Shown: positions 51,754-61,412 of the stretch, one piece after another
Layout of the letters: each line of letters starts with the position of its first letter
How positions within the stretch are numbered: position 1 is the first letter of the stretch
Assembly: GCA_035192965.1 (NCBI GenBank)
Contig: CP136571.1
Span: 268,501 to 332,500, forward strand
Length of the DNA stretch: 64,000 bases
DNA from: Fuscovulum sp.
Lineage (GTDB): Bacteria; Pseudomonadota; Alphaproteobacteria; Rhodobacterales; Rhodobacteraceae
Reading direction: 5' to 3'
Program-made: the position numbers and the translations under genes
Notes under the pieces: generated by a model
What the model was told of the DNA's origin: nothing
Database searches by the model: none
Seen by the model: the letters and a program-made list of their open reading frames with translations, nothing else

Positions 51754-54399
51754 ATGACCGAAGACACCGTCACGCCGATGATGGCGCAGTATCTGGAGAT
51801 CAAGGCGCAGAATGCCGGTGCGCTGTTGTTCTATCGGATGGGCGACTTTTACGAGATGTTCTTCGATGATGCGGTCGCGGCGGCAGAGGCGCTGGATATC
51901 GCCCTGACGAAGCGGGGGTTTCATCTGGGCGAACCCATCGCGATGTGCGGGGTGCCGGTTCATGCGGCCGAGGGATATCTGCTGACGCTGATCCGCAAGG
52001 GATTTCGCGTGGCGATTGCCGAGCAGTTGGAAGACCCAGCCGAGGCGAAGAAGCGCGGTTCGAAATCGGTGGTGCGGCGCGATGTCGTGCGGCTGGTGAC
52101 GCCCGGCACGCTGACCGAAGACGCGCTGCTAGAGGCGCGGCGGCACAATTTCCTGTGCGCCTTTGCCGAAGTGCGGGATGAGGCGGCTTTGGCTTGGGCC
52201 GATATCTCGACCGGGGAGTTCCGCGTGATGCCCTGCCCCCCTGCCCGGCTTGGACCCGAACTGGCCCGGCTGGCCCCGCGTGAAGTGCTGATGAGCGAGG
52301 CGCGCGATGGCGATTTGGCCGGATTAGTGACGGAATCCGGTGCCGCGCTGACACGGCTTGCGCGGGGATCGTTCGATTCCGTTTCGGCCGAGAAGCGGCT
52401 GTGCGCGCTGTTCGATGTTGGCACGCTGGAGGGGTTTGGTCGGTTTGACCGGGCTGAACTGTCCGCCATGGGTGCGCTGGTCGATTATCTGGATCTGACC
52501 CAGCGGGGTAAGTTGCCCCTGCTGCGGCCCCCGGTGAAGGAAGCGCCGGGCGGGGCGATGCAGATTGATGCGGCGACACGGCGCAATCTGGAACTGACGC
52601 AAGCGCTGAGCGGCGGGCGGGACGGATCGTTGCTGGCGGCCGTTGACCGGACGGTAACCGCGCCGGGAGCGCGGCTGCTGGAGCGGCGGGTATCGTCCCC
52701 GTCGCGCGACCTTTCGGTGATCCATGCGCGGCTGGAATCGGTGCGTTTTCTGCTGGAACAGAGCCTTTTGCGGGCAGAATTGCGCGATGCGTTGCGGCGC
52801 GTGCCGGATATGGACCGCGCGCTGTCGCGGCTGGCACTGGATCGGGGCGGCCCGCGCGACATGGCGGCGATCCGGGCAGGGCTGACGCAGGCCGTTTCCG
52901 TTGCGGCGCGGCTGGAAGGGGCGCCGGTGCTGCTGGCGGATGCCGCACGGGCGCTGGTGGGGCATGAGGCGCTGATAGACCTGCTGGATCAGGCGTTGGT
53001 GGCGGAACCGCCACTTCTGGCGCGGGATGGCGGGTTCATCGCCCCGGGATTTGATGCAGAACTGGATCAGGCGCGGCGGCTGCGGGATGAGGGGCGCGGC
53101 GTGATTGCCGGGATGCAGGCGGATTTCATCGCTGATACCGGCATTCAAAGCCTGAAGATCAAGCATAACAACGTGCTGGGCTATTTCATCGAGACCACCT
53201 CTACCCATGCCGAACGGATGCTATCGCCGCCACTGTCAGAGCGGTTCATCCACCGGCAAACGACGGCGGGGCAGGTGCGGTTTACCACGGTGGAGCTGTC
53301 CGAACTGGAAACGCGCATCCTGAATGCCGGGAACCACGCGCTGGAGATTGAGAAGCGGCACTACGAGTCGCTGCGTCAGGCGGTGTTGGCGCAGGCAGGC
53401 CCAGTAGGCGCGGCGGCGCGGGCTTTGGCAGAAGTGGACCTGACGGCCGCCTGGGCCGATCTGGCGGCGGAGGAAAACTGGGCCGAGCCAGTGGTGGATG
53501 ATAGCCGCGCCTTCGTGGTGGAGGGCGGGCGGCATCCGGTGGTGGAGCGCGCGCTGCGGCGGCAGGGGGCGGGGCCGTTTGTTGCGAATGACTGCGCGCT
53601 GACCGAAGGAGAGACACCGGCAATCTGGCTGCTGACCGGGCCGAACATGGCGGGTAAATCCACCTTTCTGCGGCAGAACGCCTTGATCGCGCTGTTGGCG
53701 CAGGCGGGAAGCTACGTTCCCGCGTCGCGCGCGCATATCGGGGTGGTCAGTCAGTTGTTCAGCCGGGTTGGCGCGGCGGATGATCTGGCGCGGGGGCGGT
53801 CCACCTTCATGGTGGAAATGGTGGAAACGGCGGCGATCCTGAATCAGGCGGATGACCGGGCACTGGTGATCTTGGATGAAATCGGGCGCGGCACGGCCAC
53901 CTATGATGGGCTGTCCATCGCCTGGGCCACGATGGAACATCTGCATGGCGCAAATCGCTGCCGCGCGCTGTTTGCCACGCATTACCATGAAATGACGGCA
54001 CTGGCGGGCAAGCTGCCCGGGGTAGAAAACGCCACGGTGCGGGTGAAGGAATGGGAAGGCGACGTGATCTTCCTGCATGAGGTGCAGAAGGGCGCGGCGG
54101 ACCGATCCTATGGCGTGCAAGTGGCGCGGCTGGCAGGTTTGCCTGCGGCTGTGGTGGACCGCGCCAAGGTGGTGCTGGAGGCGCTGGAATCCGGCGAAAG
54201 ACAGGGCGGCGCGCGACCCAAGGCCTTGATCGACGATCTGCCGCTGTTCAGCGTGGCGCAATCCGCCCCCCCTGCCCCACGCGTTGTGGCAAAGGAATCA
54301 GCCGTCGAGGCGCGCTTGAAGCAAGCGCATCCGGATGAGATGACGCCGATGGACGCTTTGCGTCTGGTCTACGAGCTTAGAGAGCTTTTAAAACCCTAA
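51754..54399 (+). CDS. mutS: DNA mismatch repair protein MutS
   Basis: 881-aa mismatch recognition ATPase. The mismatch-binding Phe-x-Glu is in [15 protein letters not shown]; the ATPase has Walker [27 protein letters not shown]-like region [29 protein letters not shown], Walker [16 protein letters not shown] and the TH motif FATHYHE. Length is normal. GGGGGA lies 3 nt before the ATG. Convergent with grpE across a G-rich hairpin. Confidence 0.98.
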   Translation: MTEDTVTPMMAQYLEIKAQNAGALLFYRMGDFYEMFFDDAVAAAEALDIALTKRGFHLGEPIAMCGVPVHAAEGYLLTLIRKGFRVAIAEQLEDPAEAKKRGSKSVVRRDVVRLVTPGTLTEDALLEARRHNFLCAFAEVRDEAALAWADISTGEFRVMPCPPARLGPELARLAPREVLMSEARDGDLAGLVTESGAALTRLARGSFDSVSAEKRLCALFDVGTLEGFGRFDRAELSAMGALVDYLDLTQRGKLPLLRPPVKEAPGGAMQIDAATRRNLELTQALSGGRDGSLLAAVDRTVTAPGARLLERRVSSPSRDLSVIHARLESVRFLLEQSLLRAELRDALRRVPDMDRALSRLALDRGGPRDMAAIRAGLTQAVSVAARLEGAPVLLADAARALVGHEALIDLLDQALVAEPPLLARDGGFIAPGFDAELDQARRLRDEGRGVIAGMQADFIADTGIQSLKIKHNNVLGYFIETTSTHAERMLSPPLSERFIHRQTTAGQVRFTTVELSELETRILNAGNHALEIEKRHYESLRQAVLAQAGPVGAAARALAEVDLTAAWADLAAEENWAEPVVDDSRAFVVEGGRHPVVERALRRQGAGPFVANDCALTEGETPAIWLLTGPNMAGKSTFLRQNALIALLAQAGSYVPASRAHIGVVSQLFSRVGAADDLARGRSTFMVEMVETAAILNQADDRALVILDEIGRGTATYDGLSIAWATMEHLHGANRCRALFATHYHEMTALAGKLPGVENATVRVKEWEGDVIFLHEVQKGAADRSYGVQVARLAGLPAAVVDRAKVVLEALESGERQGGARPKALIDDLPLFSVAQSAPPAPRVVAKESAVEARLKQAHPDEMTPMDALRLVYELRELLKP

Positions 54400-54434
54400 G
54401 CCCTATCTTCTCTGGAAAAATATCCCACGGGGGT

Positions 54435-54455
54435 CCGGGGGTGTGAAACCCCCGG
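54435..54455. other. GC-rich hairpin between mutS and grpE
   Basis: CCGGGGG (54435-54441) pairs with CCCCCGG (54449-54455), with flanking GGGGGTCC and GGTCCC extending similarity. No U-run follows, so it is a poor intrinsic terminator; it resembles a G/C palindrome common between convergent genes in Rhodobacterales. Confidence 0.6.
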
Positions 54456-54469
54456 TCCCGCACGCACCA

Positions 54470-55009
54470 TCAAGCGCCGGTGTTGGAGGATACGCCCACC
54501 TGCGCGGGGCGCAGCAGGCGATCGTGCAACATGAAGCCTTCGGTCATCACCTGGATGATCTGGCCGGCCTTTGTGCCGGGAAGCGGGGCTTCGAACATCG
54601 CTTCGTGGTTCTGCGGATCGAACATGTCGCCCACTTTCGGGGTGATCGGCTTCATCCCGTGGCGGGTCATTACGTTGGTCAATTCGCGCAGGGTCAGCTG
54701 CACGCCATCAAACAGCGCGGCGGCGGCGGCTTTTTGTTCATCGGTCGCCGCGGCAAGCGCGCGGTTGAGGTTGTCAAACACGGGCAGCAGATCGCGGGCA
54801 AGGCGGGTGCTGCCATATTGTTCAGCCTCACGCCGGTCGCGCTCACCGCGCTTGCGGGTGTTTTCGGCATCGGCGAGGGCGCGCATGAACCGATCGCGGA
54901 AATCATCCCGCTCGGCCCGCAGGGCCTCTACCTCTGACTCGGCGGTCAGATCGTCGAGCCCTTCTTCAATGGCGAATTCTTCGGATACCGTCTTTTCGTC
55001 AGCCATCAT
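54470..55009 (-). CDS. grpE: nucleotide exchange factor GrpE
   Basis: 179-aa co-chaperone of DnaK. Acidic N-terminus (VSEEFAIEEGLDDLTAESEVEAL), a long coiled coil (LRAERDDFRDRFMRALADAENTRKRGERDRREAEQYG) and the C-terminal beta-domain VQLTLRELTNVMTRHGMKPITPKVGDMFDPQNHEAMFE with PGTKAGQIIQVMTEGFMLHDRLLRPAQVGV, all in consecutive pieces. AAAAGG before the ATG. It lies 11 nt after the hrcA stop; the two form a heat-shock unit. Confidence 0.96.
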   Translation of the reverse strand: MMADEKTVSEEFAIEEGLDDLTAESEVEALRAERDDFRDRFMRALADAENTRKRGERDRREAEQYGSTRLARDLLPVFDNLNRALAAATDEQKAAAAALFDGVQLTLRELTNVMTRHGMKPITPKVGDMFDPQNHEAMFEAPLPGTKAGQIIQVMTEGFMLHDRLLRPAQVGVSSNTGA

Positions 55010-55020
55010 TCAAAGCCTTT

Positions 55021-56082
55021 TCACTTGCCCCGTTCGGACATCAACCGCCCGACGAGTTGCGCCGTGTAATCCACGATCGGCACGATCCGCCCGTAATTGA
55101 GCCGGGTCGGTCCGATCACGCCCACGGCGCCGATAATCTTTCGGTCCGCGTTCATATAGGGAGAAACGACGAGACTTGAACCGGAAAGTGAAAAGAGCTT
55201 GTTCTCGGACCCGATAAAAATGCGGACACCTTCACCGGTTTCTGCAAGTTCGAGAAAATCGGCGATGTCACGCTTGCGTTCGAGGTCATCGAACAGGGTG
55301 CGGACACGGTCGATATCGGTGGATTCTTGTTCCAGCAGGTTGGAGCGACCGCGCACGATGAGCCGCTCCGAGGTTTCGCCGGGGTTTTCCCAGACGGCGA
55401 GACCGGATTCCACCAGATCGCGGGCAAGCGAATCGATTTCCTGCCGCCGCTTGGAGATTTCCGAGGTCATGGTGCGGCGGAGTTCCGTCAGCGTCTTGCC
55501 CTCGGCGAGCGCGTTCAGGAAATTTGCTGCCTCACGCATGGAAGACGGGGTCTGCCCCGGCGGCGGGGTGAAGATGCGGTTTTCGACCTGACCATTGGCA
55601 AAGACCAGCACCACAAGGGCGCGGTCCTGCGAGAGAGAGACGAATTCGATATGGCGGATCGGTGCCTCGACCTTGGGCGCGAGCACGAGGCTGGCACCGC
55701 GGGTGATGCCGGACAAGGCCGCGCCGATGTGATCAAGGAGCGAGGTTACATCCTGATCGTTCTGGCCAAGGGTGGCGTCGATCCGTTCACGGTCTTCTTC
55801 CGCCACAGTCCCCACTTCCAGCAGGCTGTCGACGAACATACGCAGGCCCATTTGCGTGGGGATTCGACCTGCCGAGATATGCGGGCTGTCGAGAAGGCCA
55901 AGAAATTCGAGGTCTTGCATGACGTTGCGGATGGTGGCGGCAGACAGCTTTTCCGACATGGACCGTGTCAGCGTGCGCGACCCGACGGGATCGCCGGATT
56001 CGAGATACCCTTCGACGACGCGGCGAAACACCTCGCGCGAGCGGTCATTCATTTCGGAAAGGATCTTTGAACCGTCTGTCAT
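55021..56082 (-). CDS. hrcA: heat-inducible transcription repressor HrcA
   Basis: 353-aa repressor of class I heat-shock genes through CIRCE. The N-terminal wHTH includes [70 protein letters not shown] (read in segments), the hallmark HrcA N-terminus; the C-terminal region has [39 protein letters not shown]. No CIRCE palindrome was found next to this gene, so the targets are elsewhere (for example groESL). A promoter is predicted at 56109-56136. Confidence 0.96.
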   Translation of the reverse strand: MTDGSKILSEMNDRSREVFRRVVEGYLESGDPVGSRTLTRSMSEKLSAATIRNVMQDLEFLGLLDSPHISAGRIPTQMGLRMFVDSLLEVGTVAEEDRERIDATLGQNDQDVTSLLDHIGAALSGITRGASLVLAPKVEAPIRHIEFVSLSQDRALVVLVFANGQVENRIFTPPPGQTPSSMREAANFLNALAEGKTLTELRRTMTSEISKRRQEIDSLARDLVESGLAVWENPGETSERLIVRGRSNLLEQESTDIDRVRTLFDDLERKRDIADFLELAETGEGVRIFIGSENKLFSLSGSSLVVSPYMNADRKIIGAVGVIGPTRLNYGRIVPIVDYTAQLVGRLMSERGK

Positions 56083-56108
56083 CGTTCTGAAACCCCTGTG
56101 TCATGGCC

Positions 56109-56136
56109 ATTATCGGGGCCACGGCCGAGGCGTCAA
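56109..56136 (-). promoter_or_regulatory. predicted promoter of hrcA-grpE
   Basis: Minus strand TTGACG (56136-56131), 16 nt, GATAAT (56114-56109), 26 nt from the HrcA ATG. The sequence before the -10 is CCCC, giving CCCCGATAAT, which is suggestive of an RpoH-type -10 as well as sigma-70. Confidence 0.5.
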
Positions 56137-56197
56137 TCGGGGTTGCATCTGGGGGACTGGGTTGCATATCTGGCCCATACCCAAAAAGGATGATCCG

Positions 56198-56914
56198 ATG
56201 CGCCCCTCTGGCAGACAATTGAACGAAATGCGGCAGGTTACAATCGAAACCGGCGTGATGAAGCATGCCGAAGGGTCGTGCCTGATCAAGATGGGCGAAA
56301 CCCATGTGCTGTGTTCGGCCACGATCGAGGACAAGGCGCCGCCGTTTCTGAAGAATACGGGGCTGGGCTGGGTGACGGCGGAATATGGGATGCTGCCGCG
56401 CGCAACCAACAGCCGGACACGGCGTGAAGCTGCGGCGGGCAAGCAATCGGGGCGGACGCAAGAGATTCAGCGCCTGATCGGGCGGGCGTTGCGGGCGGGC
56501 GTGGACCGGTCGGCGCTGGGGGAACGGCAGATTGTGATTGATTGCGATGTGATCCAGGCGGATGGCGGGACGCGCTGCGCCTCGATCACCGGGGGTTGGG
56601 TCGCGTTGAAGATGGCGGTGAACAAGCTGCTGAAGGCGGGCGTCATCGTCAGCGATCCGATGATCGACCATGTCGCCGCCGTATCCTGCGGGATTTATGC
56701 CGGCCAAGCCGTGCTGGATCTGGATTACGCCGAGGATTCGACGGCTGGGACGGATGGCAATTTCATCCTGACCGGGCGCGGGCGGCTGATCGAGGTGCAG
56801 ATGAGCGCGGAAGGCGCGACGTTCAGCCGGGCCGAGATGGGGGAATTGCTGGACCTGTCCGAGGCAGGCTGTGCGCAGCTGGTGGCGGCGCAGAAGGCGG
56901 CGCTGGGGCTGTGA
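56198..56914 (+). CDS. rph: ribonuclease PH
   Basis: 238-aa phosphorolytic 3'-5' exoribonuclease that trims tRNA 3' ends. It matches through [58 protein letters not shown] (phosphate-binding Arg), [20 protein letters not shown] and [29 protein letters not shown] precedes the ATG. First gene of rph-rdgB-ridA-hemW, with 2-nt gap or overlap between members. Confidence 0.97.
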   Translation: MRPSGRQLNEMRQVTIETGVMKHAEGSCLIKMGETHVLCSATIEDKAPPFLKNTGLGWVTAEYGMLPRATNSRTRREAAAGKQSGRTQEIQRLIGRALRAGVDRSALGERQIVIDCDVIQADGGTRCASITGGWVALKMAVNKLLKAGVIVSDPMIDHVAAVSCGIYAGQAVLDLDYAEDSTAGTDGNFILTGRGRLIEVQMSAEGATFSRAEMGELLDLSEAGCAQLVAAQKAALGL

Positions 56915-56916
56915 CC

Positions 56917-57525
56917 ATGCGGAAGTTCACCGGGGATCGGCTGGTTGTCGCCACGCATAACAAGGGCAAGCTGGAAGAGATTTCAGCCTTGTTAGAGCCG
57001 TTTGCGGTGGCGGTGACCAGCGCCGGGGAATTGGGTCTGGCAGAGCCGGAAGAAACGGAAAGCACCTTCATCGGCAATGCGCGGATCAAGGCGCATTTTG
57101 CGGCGCAGGCGAGCGGATTGCCTGCGCTTGCCGATGACAGCGGAATCAGCATCGACGGTCTGGGTGGTGCGCCGGGGGTATACACGGCGGATTGGGCGGA
57201 AACGCCGAAGGGCCGGGATTTCGGGATGGCGATGACGCGGGCCTGGACGGAGTTGGAGGCGGCACAGGCCCCCTACCCCCGGACGGCGCAGTTCCGCTGC
57301 ACGCTGGTCATGGCCTGGCCGGATGGGCATGACGAGGTGTTCGAGGGCGTGATGCCCGGGCAAGTGGTGTGGCCGATGCGGGGGGATCAGGGGCATGGCT
57401 ATGACCCGATCTTTCAGCCCGACGGGTTTGACGTGACCTTTGGCGAAATGGATCGCTGGAAGAAGAACGAGATCAGCCATCGCGCCGATGCGTTCCGCAA
57501 GCTGGTAGAGGGGTGTTTCACATGA
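56917..57525 (+). CDS. rdgB: XTP/dITP (non-canonical purine NTP) pyrophosphatase
   Basis: 202-aa HAM1-family house-cleaning pyrophosphatase that removes XTP and dITP from the nucleotide pool. Motifs: VVATHNKGKLEEI, TFIGNARIKAHFAA, ALADDSGISIDGLGGAPGVYTADWAE, GHGYDPIFQPDGFDVTFGEM and NEISHRADAFRKL. It begins 2 nt after the rph stop and its end overlaps the ATG of the next gene (ATGA). Confidence 0.96.
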   Translation: MRKFTGDRLVVATHNKGKLEEISALLEPFAVAVTSAGELGLAEPEETESTFIGNARIKAHFAAQASGLPALADDSGISIDGLGGAPGVYTADWAETPKGRDFGMAMTRAWTELEAAQAPYPRTAQFRCTLVMAWPDGHDEVFEGVMPGQVVWPMRGDQGHGYDPIFQPDGFDVTFGEMDRWKKNEISHRADAFRKLVEGCFT

Positions 57526-57529
57526 AGCG
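57514..57529. other. degenerate parS-like 16-mer
   Basis: TGTTTCACATGAAGCG matches the canonical parS TGTTTCACGTGAAACA at 13 of 16 positions and lies 1.5 kb from parB. The central palindrome is broken at one base, so ParB affinity may be low. It coincides with the ridA start codon, and chance resemblance is possible. Confidence 0.3.
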
Positions 57530-57896
57530 TATATCGACCGGATCGCCGTTCGAAGCGACGATGGGCTATAGCCGGGCCATCGTGAAGGGCGGGTGGTGCT
57601 TTGTTTCGGGCGTGACGGGGTATGATTATGCCACGATGACCATGCCCGAAGACGTGGCCGATCAGGCGCGGAACTGTTTTCGCACCATCCGCGGCGTTCT
57701 GGAACAGGGCGGGTTCACGATGGAGGATATCGTGCGCGTGCAATACACGGTGACGGATGTGGCGCTGGTGGATGCGCTGATCCCGGCGCTGGGTGAAGCG
57801 ATGGGCGAGATTCGCCCGGCGGCGACGATGGTGATTGCGGGATTGATCCGGCCGGAGATGAAGGTTGAGATCGAGGTGACGGCCTTCAGGGGGTAG
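57522..57896 (+). CDS. RidA/YjgF-family protein
   Basis: 124-aa RidA-like protein, possibly an enamine/imine deaminase. GYSRAIVKGGWCFVSGVTGYD, DQARNCFRTIRGVLEQGGFTMEDIVRVQYTVTD and MVIAGLIRPEMKVEIEVTAFRG give the family. The usual active-site Arg of RidA proper (about residue 105) is replaced or shifted (GLIRPEMKVEIE), so it may belong to another RidA subgroup. Starts in a 4-nt overlap with rdgB. A degenerate parS-like 16-mer overlaps its start codon. Confidence 0.85.
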   Translation: MKRISTGSPFEATMGYSRAIVKGGWCFVSGVTGYDYATMTMPEDVADQARNCFRTIRGVLEQGGFTMEDIVRVQYTVTDVALVDALIPALGEAMGEIRPAATMVIAGLIRPEMKVEIEVTAFRG

Positions 57897-57899
57897 TGG

Positions 57900-59054
57900 A
57901 TGGATGACTGGCGGGCCGGGGGCTTTGGGCTTTATATTCATTGGCCCTTTTGCCAGTCGAAATGCCCCTACTGCGATTTCAACAGCCATGTTGCGGCCAG
58001 CATCGACCAGCGACGTTGGCGCGATGCCTATCTGCGCGAGATTGCGCGGGTGGGCGCAGAAACGCCGGGGCGGGTGTTGCAGACAGTGTTTTTTGGCGGC
58101 GGCACACCGTCATTGATGGAGCCGGAGATCGTGGCCGATGTGCTGGCCGCTGTGCGGGCGACCTGGCCCATGGTGAATGACCCTGAGATCACGCTGGAGG
58201 CCAATCCCGGATCGGTGGAAGCCGGGCGGTTTCGCGGGTTCCGGGATGCCGGGGTGAACCGGATTTCCATGGGTGTGCAGGCGCTTAACGATGCTGATCT
58301 GCGGCGGTTGGGGCGGTTGCATTCTGTGACGGAAGCGAAGCAAGCATATGATATTGCTAGGAATTGTTTTGATCGGGTGAGTTTTGACCTGATCTATGCG
58401 CGGCAGGATCAGACGCTGGATCACTGGCGCGCGGAATTGACCGAGGCACTGTCGATGGCGGTAGACCATCTGTCGATGTACCAGCTGACGATTGAGGACG
58501 GCACCGCCTTTGGCGACCGGTTTGCGCGAGGCGGGCTGAAGGGCCTGCCGGATGAGGATGCTCAGGCCGATATGTATGCGGTGACACAGGAGGTTTGCGC
58601 CGCGCATGGAATGCCAGCCTATGAGGTTTCCAACCATGCACGACCAGGGGCGGAGAGCCGGCACAATCTGGTGTATTGGCGGATGGGGGATTATCTTGGC
58701 ATCGGCCCCGGCGCGCATGGGCGTGTAACGCTGGACGGGCAGCGCTGGGCGACGGTTGCGCCGAAGGCTCCGGGCGCCTGGTTGGCGATGGTGGAAGCCG
58801 GACAGGCCGGAGAAACCCCGCGGGAGCCGGTTCTGAGCGAAGAGCAGGCGACGGAATATCTGCTGATGAGCCTGCGGCTGAGCGAAGGGACGGACATCGC
58901 GCGCTATGAAGCGCTTGCGGGGGCGGCGCTGGATGCAGCAAAGCTGACCGATCTGGGTGCGATGGGGTTGATTGAGGTCGGGGACGGCCGGTTGCGCGCC
59001 ACGCCGGCAGGGCGGGCGGTGCTGAACGGGGTGCTAAGGGAACTGCTGGTATAG
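57900..59054 (+). CDS. hemW: HemW-type radical SAM haem chaperone
   Basis: 384-aa radical-SAM protein formerly called HemN-like coproporphyrinogen oxidase. The radical SAM cluster motif is CQSKCPYCDF, with GLYIHWPFC before it. Family motifs: VFFGGGTPSLMEP, GVNRISMGVQALND, DLIYARQDQTLDHW, and YEVSNHARPGAESRHNLVYWRMGDYLGIGPGAHG. HemW usually lacks the HemN active-site residues and acts in haem trafficking. Starts 3 nt after ridA. Confidence 0.93.
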   Translation: MDDWRAGGFGLYIHWPFCQSKCPYCDFNSHVAASIDQRRWRDAYLREIARVGAETPGRVLQTVFFGGGTPSLMEPEIVADVLAAVRATWPMVNDPEITLEANPGSVEAGRFRGFRDAGVNRISMGVQALNDADLRRLGRLHSVTEAKQAYDIARNCFDRVSFDLIYARQDQTLDHWRAELTEALSMAVDHLSMYQLTIEDGTAFGDRFARGGLKGLPDEDAQADMYAVTQEVCAAHGMPAYEVSNHARPGAESRHNLVYWRMGDYLGIGPGAHGRVTLDGQRWATVAPKAPGAWLAMVEAGQAGETPREPVLSEEQATEYLLMSLRLSEGTDIARYEALAGAALDAAKLTDLGAMGLIEVGDGRLRATPAGRAVLNGVLRELLV

Positions 59055-59075
59055 GGGGCGCTGTACGCGCCCGCC

Positions 59076-59984
59076 TTAGTTTGGCACGTCGCGGGGGATG
59101 AGCGACAGCACGCGGCAGAGCAGATCAAGATCGTCGAGCGTGCGGTAGCGGATCGTCAGCGCCCCACCATCCCCCGCCGTCCCGTGATCAATCGTCACCC
59201 GCATGTTGAGATTGGCGGACAGGTCATTCTCCAACGCGCGGGTATCGGCGTCCTTGTCGGATTTACCGCGCGGGCCGCTTGCCTTGCCCGTGCCCTTTTT
59301 CGCCGGATTGCGGGCGAGATCTTCGGTTTCGCGAACCGAGAGGTTGCGCGTGATAACCTGGCGCGCGAGTTCCGACGCATTGGGGGCCGTGATCAGGGCG
59401 CGGGCATGGCCTGCCGAGATTTTCCCTTCACGAACAAAGACTTGCACATCTTCGGGCAGATTGAGAAGGCGCAGGAGGTTGGCGATGTGACTGCGGCTTT
59501 TCGACAGCGCCTCGGCCAGTTTTTCCTGTGTATGACCGAAGCGTTCCATCAACTGACGGAAGGCGAGCGCTTCTTCGATTGCGTTCAGATCGGCGCGCTG
59601 GATGTTTTCGATGATGGCGACTTCGATCACTTCGGAGTCGGTGAAATCGCGGATGATTGCGGGCAGTTCGTGCAGTTGCGCCAGTTGCGCAGCACGCCAG
59701 CGCCGTTCGCCGGCGACGATTTCAAAGCGGCCGTCCGGCATGGCGCGCACGATCAGCGGCTGAATAACGCCTTTGGCGCGGATGGACGCAGCGAGTTCCT
59801 GCAACGCTTCGGGCTGAAAATCCCGGCGGGGCTGGTTTGGGTTGGGGACCAGCTTTTCGACCGGGATCAGCAGATCGGCGCGGCGGGGGCGATCCGGGGT
59901 TTGGGGATCGGATTCGACGCTGACATCGGCCATCAGGGCAGAAAGTCCACGGCCAAGGCTGCGGCGTTCGGGTTTCTTTTCCAT
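59076..59984 (-). CDS. parB: chromosome-partitioning protein ParB
   Basis: 302-aa CTP-dependent DNA clamp that loads at parS and spreads to organise the origin region. N-terminal RRSLGRGLSALMADV (ParA-stimulating), the CTPase/ParB motif PNPNQPRRDF and GERRWRAAQLAQL, HTH region RFGHTQEKLAEALSKSRSHIANLLRLLNL, and a C-terminal dimerisation domain after a charged Gly/Lys linker. Overlaps parA by one base. Two parS sites lie 1.4 and 3.3 kb away. End is convergent with hemW, 21 nt. Confidence 0.97.
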   Translation of the reverse strand: MEKKPERRSLGRGLSALMADVSVESDPQTPDRPRRADLLIPVEKLVPNPNQPRRDFQPEALQELAASIRAKGVIQPLIVRAMPDGRFEIVAGERRWRAAQLAQLHELPAIIRDFTDSEVIEVAIIENIQRADLNAIEEALAFRQLMERFGHTQEKLAEALSKSRSHIANLLRLLNLPEDVQVFVREGKISAGHARALITAPNASELARQVITRNLSVRETEDLARNPAKKGTGKASGPRGKSDKDADTRALENDLSANLNMRVTIDHGTAGDGGALTIRYRTLDDLDLLCRVLSLIPRDVPN

Positions 59985-60805
59985 CAGGCGTGCTCCTCGG
60001 TGCGGTCGAGCGGGTGGCGTGCGGTGAGTTCGGCGGCGAGGGCGCGGTAGGCCTCGCTCCCCTTCGACGCCGAGTCATAGGCGAGGACCGGAAGAGCGAA
60101 ACTTGGCGCTTCGGACACGCGGACATTGCGGGGGATGATGGTCTTGAACACCAGATCGCCGAGGTTTTCGCGCGCGTCGGTTTCGACCTGCTGGCTCAAC
60201 CTATTGCGGCCATCATACATGGTAAGCACTACACCTTCGATCCGGAGGTTGGGATTTGCGGTCTGACGCACCTCTCGCACCGTCAGCATCAGTTGCGACA
60301 GGCCTTCGAGGGCGAAGAATTCAGATTGCAGCGGCACCAGCACAGAGTGGCAGGCAATCATGGCGTTGACGGTGAGCAGGCTGAGCGAAGGGGGGCAGTC
60401 GATCAGGATGAAATCGAGCGCGTATTGATCAATCGCTGGCTGGCGCAGGGCATCGTGCAGCAGGAAACTGCGCTTTTCATTGGCGACGAGTTCAATATCG
60501 GCCGAGGACAGATCGGCATTGGCGGGGCAGATCAGCAGGCCGGGGATGTTGGTCTTTTGGATCACCGAATCGAGCGGGGCGTCATCAAGAAGGAGGTCAT
60601 AGGTTGTGACCTTGCGCTGTACAGCATCAACCCCGAGGCCCGTTGAGGCGTTTCCCTGCGGATCGAGATCCACCAGCAGAACGCGTGCACCGATTTCTGC
60701 CAGCGCAGCGGCAAGGTTGATAGCTGTCGTCGTCTTGCCGACGCCGCCCTTTTGATTGGCGATGGCGATGATGCGTGGCTGTTTCGGGCGGCTGGGGTCA
60801 GACAT
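59984..60805 (-). CDS. parA: chromosome-partitioning ATPase ParA
   Basis: 273-aa Walker-type partition ATPase (deviant P-loop [17 protein letters not shown] with signature Lys), [16 protein letters not shown] (Walker A') and [19 protein letters not shown] (Walker B). It moves ParB-parS complexes during segregation. Its ATG lies 8 nt inside the end of rsmG; the stop overlaps parB by one base, so rsmG-parA-parB are one coupled unit with mnmG upstream. Confidence 0.97.
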   Translation of the reverse strand: MSDPSRPKQPRIIAIANQKGGVGKTTTAINLAAALAEIGARVLLVDLDPQGNASTGLGVDAVQRKVTTYDLLLDDAPLDSVIQKTNIPGLLICPANADLSSADIELVANEKRSFLLHDALRQPAIDQYALDFILIDCPPSLSLLTVNAMIACHSVLVPLQSEFFALEGLSQLMLTVREVRQTANPNLRIEGVVLTMYDGRNRLSQQVETDARENLGDLVFKTIIPRNVRVSEAPSFALPVLAYDSASKGSEAYRALAAELTARHPLDRTEEHA

Positions 60806-61412
60806 GGGTGATGGCTTTCACGGCAAGTATGGCACCCTGAGGATCGGTGGCGCTGGAATGGGGCGTGATGTCGAAGTGCCAGTCTTTGCGGGCTTCTGCA
60901 ACCTCGTCTCGCCAGGTTGCGCCTTTTGGAAACAGGGCGATGCCCCCTGCCCCGAGATGACTTTGCGCAAAACCAAGTAGCACAGGGAAAGACGCCAAGG
61001 CGCGGGCAGACAGGACATCTGCGTTCTGTGGGGGTGTCGTTTCGATTCGATTCGCAAGAATCGTTGGGTTGACGCCAAGATCACGGCTTGCCTGACGCAG
61101 GAAAGTGGCCTTTCGCTGATCCGCCTCTATCATCGTGATCGACAGGTGGGGACGCAGATCTGCGGCGAGGCAGGCGATAACGAGACCGGGAAAGCCGCCA
61201 CCGCTGCCCATATCGACCCATTGCCGGGCCGTTGCCGGAGCAAGGTTGAAAAGCTGCGCGGAATCAAGGATGTGGCGATCCCAAGTCTTTTCGACAGTGG
61301 ATTTTGAGACGAGGTTGATCGCTGGATTCCACTTGGCCAGCAGCGTTTCAAGCCGTTCCAACCGATCCAGCGTTTCACGTGAAACACCGTCGGGCAGCGC
61401 ATTGACCGTCAT
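60798..61412 (-). CDS. rsmG: 16S rRNA (guanine-N7) methyltransferase RsmG
   Basis: 204-aa (formerly GidB) enzyme that makes m7G527 in 16S rRNA. SAM motif [19 protein letters not shown], then [19 protein letters not shown] and [16 protein letters not shown]-terminal [28 protein letters not shown] contains VSRET, the translated form of an embedded parS site. Its ATG region overlaps the mnmG stop by 4 nt. Confidence 0.96.
   Translation of the reverse strand: MTVNALPDGVSRETLDRLERLETLLAKWNPAINLVSKSTVEKTWDRHILDSAQLFNLAPATARQWVDMGSGGGFPGLVIACLAADLRPHLSITMIEADQRKATFLRQASRDLGVNPTILANRIETTPPQNADVLSARALASFPVLLGFAQSHLGAGGIALFPKGATWRDEVAEARKDWHFDITPHSSATDPQGAILAVKAITHV
61371..61386. promoter_or_regulatory. 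parS: parS site inside rsmG
   Basis: CGTTTCACGTGAAACA matches the canonical TGTTTCACGTGAAACA at 15 of 16 positions; the central GTTTCACGTGAAAC palindrome is perfect. It lies in rsmG codons for VSRET, a location shared by many bacteria. Confidence 0.93.
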
